Source: CAZZCN01 sp964652975
Lineage (GTDB): Bacteria; Bacillota; Clostridia; Saccharofermentanales; UBA5734
Assembly (NCBI GenBank): GCA_964652975.1
Contig: CAZZCN010000005.1
Span: forward strand, 1 to 64,000
Direction of reading: 5' to 3'
Length of the DNA: 64,000 nucleotides
This document shows positions 42,027 through 51,093 of this stretch, piece after piece. The notes beneath the pieces were generated by a model, which did no database searches, had not been told where the DNA came from, and worked only from the letters and a program-made list of their open reading frames with translations. Made by a program: the position numbers and the translations under genes. Numbering within the stretch: the first letter of the stretch is position 1; every line of letters starts with the position of its first letter.

Positions 42027-45000
42027 TTAATTGACACCGCGTTGATAATGTCCTTTTGTCAGTCCGCGGTTTTGTGATTTGGATATTTCAGCGGCTAGCT
42101 GGCGAATCGTTTCGATACTCTGCAGGTGGTTTTTCTTGTCATGTCCGGATGCAAGCATTTCCTTAAATCCCTCAATCATATTCACGCGTTGGTAAAGCGT
42201 CTCATCTGTAAAAATTATCCTGGCTCGTATTTTGCACAACTCGGAAATTTTAAGGACCTCGGCAGGAGCACATAAAATATCTCCGTTCAGTATGTCGACC
42301 GTGCAGCCCTGAGGATGGCAGACTACAGGAAAAGAGATTCCCTTCTTGTCTTTTATTGAATAATCCGTCTGGTTGTTAACACAAATTTGACATCCGCTGC
42401 GGTTGTTACCGACAGGGCAGTGTTCAGTGTACATAAGGCGCAGCTTGCCATAAGCCGGTAATTCAATCAAACAGGATGAATCGACAAAAACCGTTCTCGC
42501 AATGTCCGATACAGAATCAACAGGCAGTTCAACCGACGCGGCAATAGACTTCGCACCTGAATCCTTATACATCTGCGCTGTCTTAGAGTTAAAAATATTA
42601 CTTGATATATCTTGAAAATTATCGATTTTTAGTTCTTCACACAGGAATTTATTGCCTGGATTGCCTGAAAGAATAGCATCTATACCTTCCTTTACGAGGC
42701 GTTCAAGCAAGACTTTGAATTCCTTGCTTCTCTCACAAGTGGATGCCGGAGGCATACATATAGCAATTTTGGCTGTAGGCTCCTCGGTTTTAAGAATCTT
42801 CAAGCCTTCAAACGCCTCTTCGTTAAAAAAAGCAAATATCGGCAGCTCATACCAGTCCGCCTTGCACGCAATTGAATTGGCGCATCCGTCCCAATAGTAA
42901 AAGAAGGCAGACACTTCATGCCTTCGGGTGGAGCTGTGTTTTGAATTGGTTGAATCGCCTTCACCCGTAATTGTCTCGCAAAAAGAGCTGAACATGTCAT
43001 GCTTTGCTATCAGTCCGCAAACATCTGAGTAATCATTTGATACTTGTATGTTTGCATTGCTAAAACCTTCTACAAAATTCGCATCTTCTCCGTTGTTCGA
43101 AATAGATGTGGATCCCACACTCTCGCCACTTTGAGGCATTCTAATATATTTCGTGTTTTGATGTTCGGTCTGTTCTTCGTCTTGATACTTGAAATATTCG
43201 TCGCTGATTTGTCGTTTAAATGCCTGTTTTATTTTAATCTCGAGACCTTGCAAAGACTCTCTCCTCAATTGATTGAGAATCGAGACCGGAGCGCTTGGAA
43301 GAAATTTTATGTCAAGTTCCTCAACTTTAAATGGAGTACCGCCGGATTTTGAAAGCTGGCTGGTGCAACGTTCTAAAGATATTCCAGAAAAGTTTTCGTT
43401 CTCTGGTTTCGTATCACTGTCCGACTGCAGACTGGCAATATTCTCCATTTCATTTCCTGCTATTGTGCTCTTACTGGAATTTGTTTTATCAAAGGTCTTT
43501 GCTACTTGTTCATTCGAAGAATTTCTAATATATTCTTTAATATCAATCTCTTCAGAATAACTGATACCTTTTGCGATTCCTTCTGTTACAGTCCATTCAA
43601 GTGTCAGAAGGTCTCCTTCCACTGAGAGAGTACCGTAGACCGGTGTTTTTTTGTTATCAGCCGACGTGACCTCCCTGGCGAGAGAAGCGTCGGACATCTG
43701 GTATACCATGTCATTTATCTGCAATTTCTCAATTACATCCGGATGAAAACCTTTGACACGCATGATTGTTCCGCTTATTTCGACGGAGCCGATCGGAGCG
43801 CTTGCAATCTCCTTCTCTTCGTTTTCTCGTCTAATTGCAATAACATCGCCTTTTTCTAAAGGCTGCGTTGCATTTGATGCTTCAGTTTTTCTGATGTCAA
43901 CGACTCCTATTTTGGAGTTTCGCGCAGAAACCACACCGAGTAATGCCCCGAAGCTTCCGACATGGCTGTCGGTCATCATTTCAGGGCCTTTGCGGCCTTT
44001 CAGATAATTATCTGTAAAATCGCCGCCCCGGTTAAATGCAACAAGGAGTTCCTGCCTGTCATTTTGCTTTTCACTCAAGCTGTCACCTGCGAAAATGTTC
44101 TTCTTAAAAACGCGTGTTGCGACACCGACGTACTCCGGAGAACGCATCCTTCCTTCAATTTTGAGGGCTGCAACATTAGCATCGGACAGTTCCTTGATAT
44201 GATCAAGTGCAGAAACATCCTTGGTAGCTAAAAGCGGGCTGGAACGAAGCTTCGAACGGCCTTTAAACATAAGATCATACGTAAGTCTGCACGGCTGGGC
44301 ACATTCACCTCTGTTACCGCTTCTACCGCCTATCATACTGCTCATCAAGCATTGTCCCGAATAACAAACACACAGGGCTCCATGTGCAAAAACCTCTGTC
44401 TCAATGCCCTTTGTACCGGCATATGCTGTCAATTCCGCTATGTCGGCAATTTCCAGTTCCCTTGGCAGAATGATTCTGGAGAAGCCTAGCTCCGCGCATG
44501 CATCTACTGCATATTTGTCATAAATCGTAGCCTGTGTACTCGCATGGAGCTTTAAGTCTGGCAACAAGGATTTAATAAGCTTTGCAAATCCCATATCCTG
44601 GACTATTATTGCATCAATCCCGTCCTGATAAGCCTTTGCAGCTATTTCGACAGCCATTGGGATTTCGTGGTCCATAATAAGTGTGTTAAGTGCAAGGTAG
44701 GCCTTACATGAATGAACGTGCGCATAGTCTATGGCATCTGTTAGTTCTTCTGCGGTAAAATTCTTCGCCTTGCTTCTTGCACTAAAGAACGAAGCGCCAA
44801 AATAAACACTGTCCGCACCGTTGCCGATAGCAGCTTTAAGAGATTCAAAATCCCCGGCTGGTGCAAGCAGTTCAATACTTTTCTGCTTTGTGTTTTCGAC
44901 TGGGCTCGCAATTTTGCCTGCATATTTTGCTTCATCAATAAAATCACCTTGCACGGCATTTTTGTCACTGTCATTTTCGGTCATATTTCCAATGCTTTTC

Positions 45001-45047
45001 TCTAAAAGCGTTTTTTCCTTTAGGCCATTATCTGTTTTTTTATTCAT
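42027..45047 (-). CDS. U32-family protein (TrhP/RlhA-like), extended
   Basis: A PROSITE-type U32 signature is exact: EVFAHGALCVCYSGQCLMS (about residue 221). Family members long called peptidases include TrhP and RlhA, which hydroxylate tRNA or 23S rRNA. ELLAPAGDFESLKAAIGNGADSVYFG opens the barrel near residue 60, and a DUF3656-type middle region and a C-terminal cysteine cluster follow. Full length 1006 residues against about 750-830 for the long type; the surplus is a charged N-terminal leader and a Ser/Asn/Glu-rich stretch near 505-680. ATG 45047 has AAGGA upstream; 45068 is an alternative. Confidence 0.85.
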   Translation of the reverse strand: MNKKTDNGLKEKTLLEKSIGNMTENDSDKNAVQGDFIDEAKYAGKIASPVENTKQKSIELLAPAGDFESLKAAIGNGADSVYFGASFFSARSKAKNFTAEELTDAIDYAHVHSCKAYLALNTLIMDHEIPMAVEIAAKAYQDGIDAIIVQDMGFAKLIKSLLPDLKLHASTQATIYDKYAVDACAELGFSRIILPRELEIADIAELTAYAGTKGIETEVFAHGALCVCYSGQCLMSSMIGGRSGNRGECAQPCRLTYDLMFKGRSKLRSSPLLATKDVSALDHIKELSDANVAALKIEGRMRSPEYVGVATRVFKKNIFAGDSLSEKQNDRQELLVAFNRGGDFTDNYLKGRKGPEMMTDSHVGSFGALLGVVSARNSKIGVVDIRKTEASNATQPLEKGDVIAIRRENEEKEIASAPIGSVEISGTIMRVKGFHPDVIEKLQINDMVYQMSDASLAREVTSADNKKTPVYGTLSVEGDLLTLEWTVTEGIAKGISYSEEIDIKEYIRNSSNEQVAKTFDKTNSSKSTIAGNEMENIASLQSDSDTKPENENFSGISLERCTSQLSKSGGTPFKVEELDIKFLPSAPVSILNQLRRESLQGLEIKIKQAFKRQISDEYFKYQDEEQTEHQNTKYIRMPQSGESVGSTSISNNGEDANFVEGFSNANIQVSNDYSDVCGLIAKHDMFSSFCETITGEGDSTNSKHSSTRRHEVSAFFYYWDGCANSIACKADWYELPIFAFFNEEAFEGLKILKTEEPTAKIAICMPPASTCERSKEFKVLLERLVKEGIDAILSGNPGNKFLCEELKIDNFQDISSNIFNSKTAQMYKDSGAKSIAASVELPVDSVSDIARTVFVDSSCLIELPAYGKLRLMYTEHCPVGNNRSGCQICVNNQTDYSIKDKKGISFPVVCHPQGCTVDILNGDILCAPAEVLKISELCKIRARIIFTDETLYQRVNMIEGFKEMLASGHDKKNHLQSIETIRQLAAEISKSQNRGLTKGHYQRGVN

Positions 45048-45142
45048 TAGTTTTATATTCCTTCTCATCTCTCACTAACATTTATATATCTGAGATTTGT
45101 TTTTGCATAAACCTCTCGGCTAGATTGCTATTCCTATGATTT

Positions 45143-45268
45143 ATTTTACACAGCAAACATTATACCATGACTCTACCCCGATGTTACGACTTTTAGAATA
45201 CATATCAATTCTCGCACTATTTTACACAGTAAACATTAACATGCCTCTATTCCGATGTTTCGACTTTT
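45143..45268. repeat. Tandem partial duplication of the MFS gene 3' end
   Basis: Two copies of about 51 bases, 45143-45194 and 45219-45268, roughly 80 percent alike by eye, beginning ATTTTACACAG and ending CCGATGTT-CGACTTTT. The second covers the last codons and stop of the transporter gene (stop at 45247); the first is a displaced copy in the gap. Confidence 0.82.
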
Positions 45269-46521
45269 TCTGCCAGTTTGTGCAAAGACGGTGATGAGGC
45301 GAGTTTTATAGCCATGCCTGCAGCAAGCCCCCCGCATATGAAAAGAAAAACATTGATAGGTATGAAGTCAATCAAAACTCCGTAAATCCCTATACCCAAA
45401 GGCACTGCAATCTCGTTTGCGCTTGAAAAGAGTGAGAATATCCTTCCCCTGTAATCATCCGAAACGGATTCTTGGACCAATACATTAAAAGGGACGTAAA
45501 TATTCACATTCATAGCACCCATTACGAAAAACGGAACTGCTATAATAGCAAGAATGGCAAGAGATGAAAGCTTATGGTATATCGATGGAAAAGCTATGAA
45601 ACCAAGGCCAGTTACCAGCAAAGCTTGTAGGATTATTCCCGTAACCATTATTCTTATTTTGGTAAATCGTTTCGCTATTCTGCTCGAAAATACAGCACCC
45701 ACAAGCATCCCCAGCGGAAAGCTGGCCTGGGCAAACCCAAAGAATTCCGGAGTCATCTTCAGAATTTCTTTGCTGAAATATGGAAACACGACACTGAACA
45801 GAGGATAGAACAGGAAGAACAACAAAAATCCAACTCCCAGCAACACCTGAAGACCTTTCTTATGCCACAAATAACGAAATCCGTCCTTCATATTGTGGAT
45901 AAATGCCTTGCCTTCACCAGCTTCATGCTTGTTAACCTGAATCGGAAACTGTATGAATAGTTCTGATATTCCAGATAAAACAAACGACACTCCATTGATA
46001 ATAAAAATACCAAGATATCCAAACCCAGATAGTAAAAACGCTCCTATTATAGGCCCTATTATTCCGGTTGCACTGTTCGAAAATATATCCCGGGAATTCG
46101 CCCTTGTAAGCTCCTCGCGTTTGACGAGTCCCGGTATCGCAGCAAGAACAGCAGGACTAAAAAGCGCTCCACATAGTGACAACAGTACGGTTACGATGAA
46201 AATTACAGGAAGCGTCAATCTGTCAAAAGCATATATGACAGCAGTTACAAGCAAAAGTGCACCGCGGATGAAATCCATCAATACAACAATTTTCTTACGA
46301 TTCCAGATATCAGCCAAAACACCGCTGAACGGTGTCAGTGCAATGCGCGGAATAGCTGCCGCAATGAGCAACGCGCCTAGTACCGTTCCAGATTTTGTAA
46401 TGTCCAATACCAGCCACACCATGGCAAAATAATGCACACCGTCACCAATCTGTGACACAAGTCTCCCCACGAAAAGAAGTCCGTAATTGCGGTTTATGAA
46501 TATTCTTGTCAATGTTTTCAA
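45247..46521 (-). CDS. MFS transporter (MFS_3, efflux type)
   Basis: 424 residues with twelve predicted membrane segments. The opening NYGLLFVGRLVSQIGDGVHYFAMVWLVLD and the loop 2-3 motif GVLADIWNRKKIV (the MFS GxxxDRxxRR signature) are typical of the MFS_3 group, which includes enterobactin and macrolide exporters; the substrate cannot be told. Start is TTG 46521, nine bases after GGAG. Both ends of this gene are partly duplicated in the flanking gaps. Confidence 0.86.
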   Translation of the reverse strand: MKTLTRIFINRNYGLLFVGRLVSQIGDGVHYFAMVWLVLDITKSGTVLGALLIAAAIPRIALTPFSGVLADIWNRKKIVVLMDFIRGALLLVTAVIYAFDRLTLPVIFIVTVLLSLCGALFSPAVLAAIPGLVKREELTRANSRDIFSNSATGIIGPIIGAFLLSGFGYLGIFIINGVSFVLSGISELFIQFPIQVNKHEAGEGKAFIHNMKDGFRYLWHKKGLQVLLGVGFLLFFLFYPLFSVVFPYFSKEILKMTPEFFGFAQASFPLGMLVGAVFSSRIAKRFTKIRIMVTGIILQALLVTGLGFIAFPSIYHKLSSLAILAIIAVPFFVMGAMNVNIYVPFNVLVQESVSDDYRGRIFSLFSSANEIAVPLGIGIYGVLIDFIPINVFLFICGGLAAGMAIKLASSPSLHKLAEKVETSE

Positions 46522-46593
46522 TATAAACGACTCCTCAATTGTGTTTCATAAATATTCTTGTCAGTGTTTTCACTGCTAACGAATCCCCATTCG
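46492..46593. repeat. 51-bp tandem duplication of the MFS gene 5' end
   Basis: Units 46492-46542 and 46543-46593. The first contains the transporter start codon, its ribosome binding site and first ten codons; the second is a diverged copy upstream, in which the ribosome-binding GGAG is degraded to GGGGAT. Confidence 0.82.
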
Positions 46594-46983
46594 GCAATTT
46601 GTTATAAGCTCTTATTGCAACTAACAGTATTTTTGTCTACAGGTTGTTTCTCAAATTCCTAGCCTAAGTTTTACAGACTTGATTTGCCTTTTCCATTATA
46701 TTTCATAAACTTGCTTTTGTCTTGAAATTTTTATAAACGATTTCGTGCGATAATTTCTGAAAGAATATCAACAAGTACATTTTTTGCTTTTTTAGCTAAA
46801 CTAAAGCAAACTTATTTCAAAACGCTACAAGCAGCATTCAGACGTCTGCCAACGTAGATTTTCCCTTTTCACTTCTATGACCTATCTTGTTATGATATAA
46901 TAGCTTTCAATGAATTACATAAAAGCCGCCTGCACCCCGAAAGTGGCGGTCGTGAAATATATTAGATAAAGGTGGGTTTGATT
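46594..46983. other. Intergenic region before argH
   Basis: 390 bases. It holds a fragment of the dispersed repeat (AGCAAACTTATTTCAAAACGCTA, 46805-46827), a -10 box TATAAT at 46896-46901 without a convincing -35, and a GC-richer hairpin CCGCC...GGCGG at 46926-46949 in the argH leader. Nothing else seen. Confidence 0.5.
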
Positions 46984-48381
46984 ATGTCAAAAAAGATGTG
47001 GGACGGCAGATTTTCGAAAGAAACCGACAAGTCGGTAAATGATTTCAATTCTTCGATATCATTTGACTGCAGGCTTTACAGCCAGGATATAGAAGGAAGC
47101 ATGGCTCATGCTGCAATGCTTGGTCAAAAGGGAATTATTTCTCAGGATGATTGTACTTCAATTTTGAAAGGACTTAGCGAAATTCGTGAAGAACTGGACT
47201 GCGGTTCGTTGCAATTCGATTCGAACGCAGAGGACATACATATGTTCATTGAGACTGTGCTTACCGGCAAAATCGGCATGGCAGGCAAGCGTTTGCACAC
47301 CGGCAGGAGCAGAAACGACCAGGTCGCTCTGGATTTGAAACTGTACCTGAGATATGAGATTGCGGATATAAAAGCCTTGATATCAGAATTATGCAAGACG
47401 CTGCTTTCGATTGCAAGGATGAATCTCAAGGTTATAATGCCGGGATACACCCATCTTCAACGCGCTCAACCAATTACGTTAGCACATCACCTTATGGCCT
47501 ATGTTCAGATGTTCCTGCGAGATATTTCAAGACTTGGCGACTGCGGGGCGAGAATGAATACAATGCCTTTGGGCTCGGGAGCTTTGGCGGCAACCACCTA
47601 CGATCTTGACCGATACTCGGTTGCACATGCTTTGGGGTTTGCAAAGCCTACCGCAAACAGCCTGGACGGAGTAAGTGACAGGGATTATGTAATCGAGCTT
47701 GCAAGTGTTCTATCCATACTTATGGTGCATATTTCACGCTTTTCAGAAGAAATAATTCTTTGGTCTTCCCAGGAGTTTGCGTTCATTGAACTTGATGATG
47801 CTTTCAGCACCGGCAGTTCAATCATGCCACAGAAGAAAAATCCGGATGTCGCAGAATTGTCACGCGGTAAGTCCGGCAGGGTCTTTGGCGACCTGATTAC
47901 TATACTGACTGTTATGAAAGGTATACCACTTGCCTACTACAAGGATATGCAGGAGGACAAGGATGCTATTTTTGATGCAGTTGACACAGTTAAGCTATGC
48001 CTTCCACCTTTCACCGGAATGCTTTCCACTATGAAAATCAACTCTGCCAATATGTATAAGGCAGCCAGCGGCGGATTCACCAACGCAACCGATCTGGCAG
48101 ACTACCTTGTCAAGAAAGGCATTGCATTTCGTGATGCTCATGAAATATCCGGAAAACTCGTAAAATATTGCATATGCGAAGGTATGGCTTTATCGAATCT
48201 GTCTTTAGATAAATTCAAGGAATATTCACCGTTGATACAAGAGGATATTTATAACGCTATCAGCCTTGAGACTTGTGTGAACGGCAGAAGCATAATAGGC
48301 GGTCCTGCATTTGAGACCGTCGAAAAATCAATAAACTGTGCCTATACAGAGCTTGAGAGACTAATGGAAAATATCATCTAG
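46984..48381 (+). CDS. argH: Argininosuccinate lyase
   Basis: Last step of arginine synthesis: argininosuccinate to arginine plus fumarate. 465 residues, beginning KKMWDGRFSKETDK, with HTGRSRNDQVALDLKLY, TVLTGK upstream of it and the superfamily signature GSSIMPQKKNPDVAEL. ATG 46984 is preceded by AAGGTGG; an upstream in-frame GTG at 46972 overlaps that site. No argG nearby. The 3' end overlaps the convergent zapA-like gene by 21 bases. Confidence 0.95.
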   Translation: MSKKMWDGRFSKETDKSVNDFNSSISFDCRLYSQDIEGSMAHAAMLGQKGIISQDDCTSILKGLSEIREELDCGSLQFDSNAEDIHMFIETVLTGKIGMAGKRLHTGRSRNDQVALDLKLYLRYEIADIKALISELCKTLLSIARMNLKVIMPGYTHLQRAQPITLAHHLMAYVQMFLRDISRLGDCGARMNTMPLGSGALAATTYDLDRYSVAHALGFAKPTANSLDGVSDRDYVIELASVLSILMVHISRFSEEIILWSSQEFAFIELDDAFSTGSSIMPQKKNPDVAELSRGKSGRVFGDLITILTVMKGIPLAYYKDMQEDKDAIFDAVDTVKLCLPPFTGMLSTMKINSANMYKAASGGFTNATDLADYLVKKGIAFRDAHEISGKLVKYCICEGMALSNLSLDKFKEYSPLIQEDIYNAISLETCVNGRSIIGGPAFETVEKSINCAYTELERLMENII

Positions 48382-49545
48382 TGACTGTTGCTTGTAATGA
48401 TGAAACGAATCCGGATCATCGGATAAGTCGTCTGCATAGTCTGACTCTTCTGTCTGACCCTCATAAGACAAATCATCCTCGTCAATATACGCTGATTCTT
48501 CTGAATCCACATTATCACTTTCTTGTGAAAACAAAGACTGTGAGTCAAAATCTGATGCAATAGATGTACTCACGGGTTCATCGGTTCTATCTGCATTTTT
48601 TACATTTTTAAAATCTAATTTGTTGTTCATTTCACTAGCAGGCCTGGTAACATTTTTTACATTATAGTTATACCCGGTCACTATATTGTTTTTGTTATCT
48701 GTATCAGCAACATTAGTGTTAACAATGTCAGAAGCATTGTCGGTATTCAAATCAGCAAGAGTACCTGTAGCAATATCAGTAGCATTGTCGGAATTCAAAT
48801 CAGCAAGAGTACCGGTATCAATGTCAGAAGTATTGTCGGTATTCAAATCAGCAAGAGTACCGGTATCAATATCAGTAGCATTGTCGGAATTCATATCGTC
48901 TATATCATTGGCACTGCTACCCATTACATTATTGGTAGACTTCATATGGCTATTCTCAAATTCTTTACCGCTTTCCAACGCGGATTCATAGAAAATTTCG
49001 TTTTTTTCTACTTTACTGTTGCCGTTATCTATTATTTCATCGGAAAGAATCTGTTCAATATCATTTGCTATTTTATCGATATTGTTGTCAGTACCTATCG
49101 CAATATCTGCTGGAATGCCTTCACCGCAATCAACTCCATCTTCTTTGTCGATGTCCTGTCTTAGTGCTGCAACCTCAAGTTCTAGCTGCCTGTTAAGCTC
49201 ATTAACCCTCAGTATTTCTTTCTTAAGTTCAAAGCCATGTTCACGCTGTAAGTATAATTCGTGCTTGGCCTTGGCTTCGCTAAAAGACAATTCCTCAAGC
49301 CGGGCACGCATTTTGTCGATTTCAGACATCTCCTTGGTCATTATATCTATTAAATTAACCATTGCAAGAACTGTAGCCTGTATGTTAGAAAGCGAAGGAT
49401 TGTTCTGAAGCATTTTCTTAATAGCCTCATCAGCCTTTGATGCTATATCCTTCATGTAGCTTTCTGTCTCATCAGAAACCAGCTGGTAGGAAATCCCTCC
49501 TATGGAAACAGATATTTTCTTTGGCTTGTCAGATTGAATGTCCAT
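48361..49545 (-). CDS. zapA: ZapA-like cell division protein with long repeat-rich tail
   Basis: Residues 1-95 are a ZapA module (KKISVSIGGISYQLVSDETESYMKDIA..., then a helix with VLAMVNLIDIM), which bundles FtsZ. A coiled coil follows to about 145. The remaining 250 residues are acidic and low-complexity, with a 16-residue repeat DNxxDIxTGTLADLN present about four times (48-base DNA unit, near 48725-48895). ZapA is normally 80-140 residues. The end HHYKQQSLDDIFH overlaps argH. ATG 49545 with only a weak GAGA upstream. Confidence 0.8.
   Translation of the reverse strand: MDIQSDKPKKISVSIGGISYQLVSDETESYMKDIASKADEAIKKMLQNNPSLSNIQATVLAMVNLIDIMTKEMSEIDKMRARLEELSFSEAKAKHELYLQREHGFELKKEILRVNELNRQLELEVAALRQDIDKEDGVDCGEGIPADIAIGTDNNIDKIANDIEQILSDEIIDNGNSKVEKNEIFYESALESGKEFENSHMKSTNNVMGSSANDIDDMNSDNATDIDTGTLADLNTDNTSDIDTGTLADLNSDNATDIATGTLADLNTDNASDIVNTNVADTDNKNNIVTGYNYNVKNVTRPASEMNNKLDFKNVKNADRTDEPVSTSIASDFDSQSLFSQESDNVDSEESAYIDEDDLSYEGQTEESDYADDLSDDPDSFHHYKQQSLDDIFH
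48725..48895. repeat. 48-bp in-frame tandem repeat in the zapA-like gene
   Basis: Roughly 3.5 copies of a unit reading TCAGCAAGAGTACCGGTATC on the plus strand, differing at a few positions each. Confidence 0.9.
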
Positions 49546-49644
49546 ATTCTCATTGTATGGTTAAGATTTCAGCGAAACCATACTCTCCTTCCAAAAAGCA
49601 TATTTGATAAACACATTATACCCTATCGTGAAAATTATGAAAAC

Positions 49645-49686
49645 AGTAAAAAACAAAAACACAGCAAAGTGTTGACTGTGCTGTGT
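49645..49686 (-). terminator. Terminator of the rpsF-ssb-rpsR operon
   Basis: Minus-strand stem ACACAGCA/TGCTGTGT with a 12-base loop followed by TTTTGTTTTTT, 130 bases beyond the rpsR stop. Confidence 0.75.
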
Positions 49687-49818
49687 CTGTAATAAACTAT
49701 GCATTTGCATTATATTTTAAACTCAATAAAACGGGGCTGTGAAACTCACTTTTCAAAAAATCAAATAAATGCATTCTGATATCACATTTACAAAATGAAT
49801 TCCGTCTAGTTGCCAGTT

Positions 49819-50112
49819 CTATTCGCCAACGTACGGCAAAAATGCAAGATGTCTAGCTCTTTTAATTGAAGTTGTGAGTTCTCTCTGATGTGCTGCACAA
49901 GTTCCTGACATCCTCTTAGGTAATATCTTGCCGCGCTCTGAAATAAATTTGCGAAGTCTTCCGACATCTTTATAATCAATATGCTCGACTTTATCTGCAC
50001 AAAAGGCACAAACCTTTCTTCTGGGTCTGCGCATTCTCATGTTGCGACTGTCTTTATCATTATAATCGCTGTTACCACCGCGATTGTTACGGTCTTTCTT
50101 TTCGTAAGCCAT
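49819..50112 (-). CDS. rpsR: 30S ribosomal protein bS18
   Basis: 97 residues; core KVCAFCADKVEHIDYKDVGRLRKFISERGKILPKR is diagnostic, then TGTCAAHQRELTTSIKRARHLAFLPY. The first 30 residues are an Asn/Asp/Arg-rich extension relative to 75-residue homologues. AAGGAG before ATG 50112. Last gene of rpsF-ssb-rpsR. Confidence 0.97.
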   Translation of the reverse strand: MAYEKKDRNNRGGNSDYNDKDSRNMRMRRPRRKVCAFCADKVEHIDYKDVGRLRKFISERGKILPKRMSGTCAAHQRELTTSIKRARHLAFLPYVGE

Positions 50113-50143
50113 GTAACATTTTCTCCTTTCTAATTAATCTTAA

Positions 50144-50608
50144 TTAAAGGTCAAAAGGCAACGATGTATCATCGTCGTCCATCGTTAGAAATCCATCGGT
50201 TGAAGGAACTGAAGGGAAATTCTGTGATCCCTGGTTCGAAGAACCCGTTCCGGCACCCGGTGCCTGATAGGATCCGTTGCCTGAATCATCTCTCTTAGAC
50301 TCAGCAAATTCAATCTCATCAGCAACAACTTCTGTGACATATACCTTCTTGCCATCCTTGTCATCGTATGTCCTGGTCTGAATGCTGCCTACAACAACAA
50401 TTTTAGAACCTTTCTTGAAGTACTTCCCAACAAATTCTGCACTCTGGCGCCATGCAACAATATTAATAAAGTCTGCTTGACGCTCTCCGCCTGCATTCTT
50501 AAACTTGCGGTCAATAGCTATTGTAAAAGTTGCAACTGCGACCTGCTGTGGTGTTGTACGCATATCAGGATCTCTTGTGAGACGTCCTATTAAAATTGCT
50601 TTGTTCAT
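50144..50608 (-). CDS. ssb: Single-stranded DNA-binding protein
   Basis: 154 residues: OB fold (MNKAILIGRLTRDPDMRTT..., FINIVAWRQSAEFVGKYFKKGSKIVVVGSIQTRTY) plus a Gly/Ser/Gln linker and an acidic tip DDDDTSLPFDL, a variant of the DDDIPF partner-docking tail with three residues between the acid run and PF. AAAGGG before ATG 50608. Standard position between rpsF and rpsR. Confidence 0.96.
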   Translation of the reverse strand: MNKAILIGRLTRDPDMRTTPQQVAVATFTIAIDRKFKNAGGERQADFINIVAWRQSAEFVGKYFKKGSKIVVVGSIQTRTYDDKDGKKVYVTEVVADEIEFAESKRDDSGNGSYQAPGAGTGSSNQGSQNFPSVPSTDGFLTMDDDDTSLPFDL

Positions 50609-50629
50609 ACTATGATCATCCCTTTCTTC

Positions 50630-50917
50630 TTAGTCATCCAAACGGATTACTAAATATCGCATAACACCTTCAGTAATCTTCAAAACTCTCTCGAGTTCCA
50701 AAGGAAAATCTGCCGGCGCTGTAAAATGCATAAGGTAGTAATGTCCTTCTTTCTGATCATTAATTTCATATGCAAGTCTTCTGCGGCCCCATTCGTCAAA
50801 TTTCTCTAGAGTTGCTGAAGTTTCTACCAGCTTCTTGACTTTATCAGTCGTCAAAACCAGCCCTTCTTCACCTAAAGTAGGGTTCAAAATAAAAATAGCT
50901 TCATATTTTCTGCTCAT
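50630..50917 (-). CDS. rpsF: 30S ribosomal protein bS6
   Basis: 95 residues, MSRKYEAIFILNP to the RYLVIRLDD end. ATG 50917 follows a perfect GGAGGAGGTG; the longer open frame upstream only runs through the RNA leader. First gene of the operon and part of its autoregulation with S18. Confidence 0.96.
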   Translation of the reverse strand: MSRKYEAIFILNPTLGEEGLVLTTDKVKKLVETSATLEKFDEWGRRRLAYEINDQKEGHYYLMHFTAPADFPLELERVLKITEGVMRYLVIRLDD

Positions 50918-50942
50918 CGTGTCACCTCCTCCTGGACTAGAA

Positions 50943-50968
50943 CGGCCCTGATAGCATGGCATCAGAGC
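50943..50968 (-). promoter_or_regulatory. Candidate S6:S18-binding leader of rpsF
   Basis: Eight-base stem GCTCTGAT/ATCAGGGC with an 8-base loop, its 3' arm running directly into CCG (50945-50943), 26 bases before the rpsF start. A hairpin with an adjacent CCG is the hallmark of the known S6:S18 autoregulatory leader. Assignment rests on position and the CCG. Confidence 0.55.
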
Positions 50969-51014
50969 GAGGACAGTCATATTATTACCGCTTTCAAGTT
51001 TCTACGGCTTAAGA

Positions 51015-51043
51015 ATTTTATCATACATTCTTAATGAATGCAA
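51015..51043 (-). promoter_or_regulatory. Promoter of the rpsF operon
   Basis: Minus-strand TTGCAT, 17-base spacer, TAAAAT, giving a leader of about 90 bases that contains the S6:S18-type hairpin. Confidence 0.65.
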
Positions 51044-51093
51044 TAACTATTTTGAGACTACATTATGTGTCATTTCTTTAAATAAAAAGCCAA

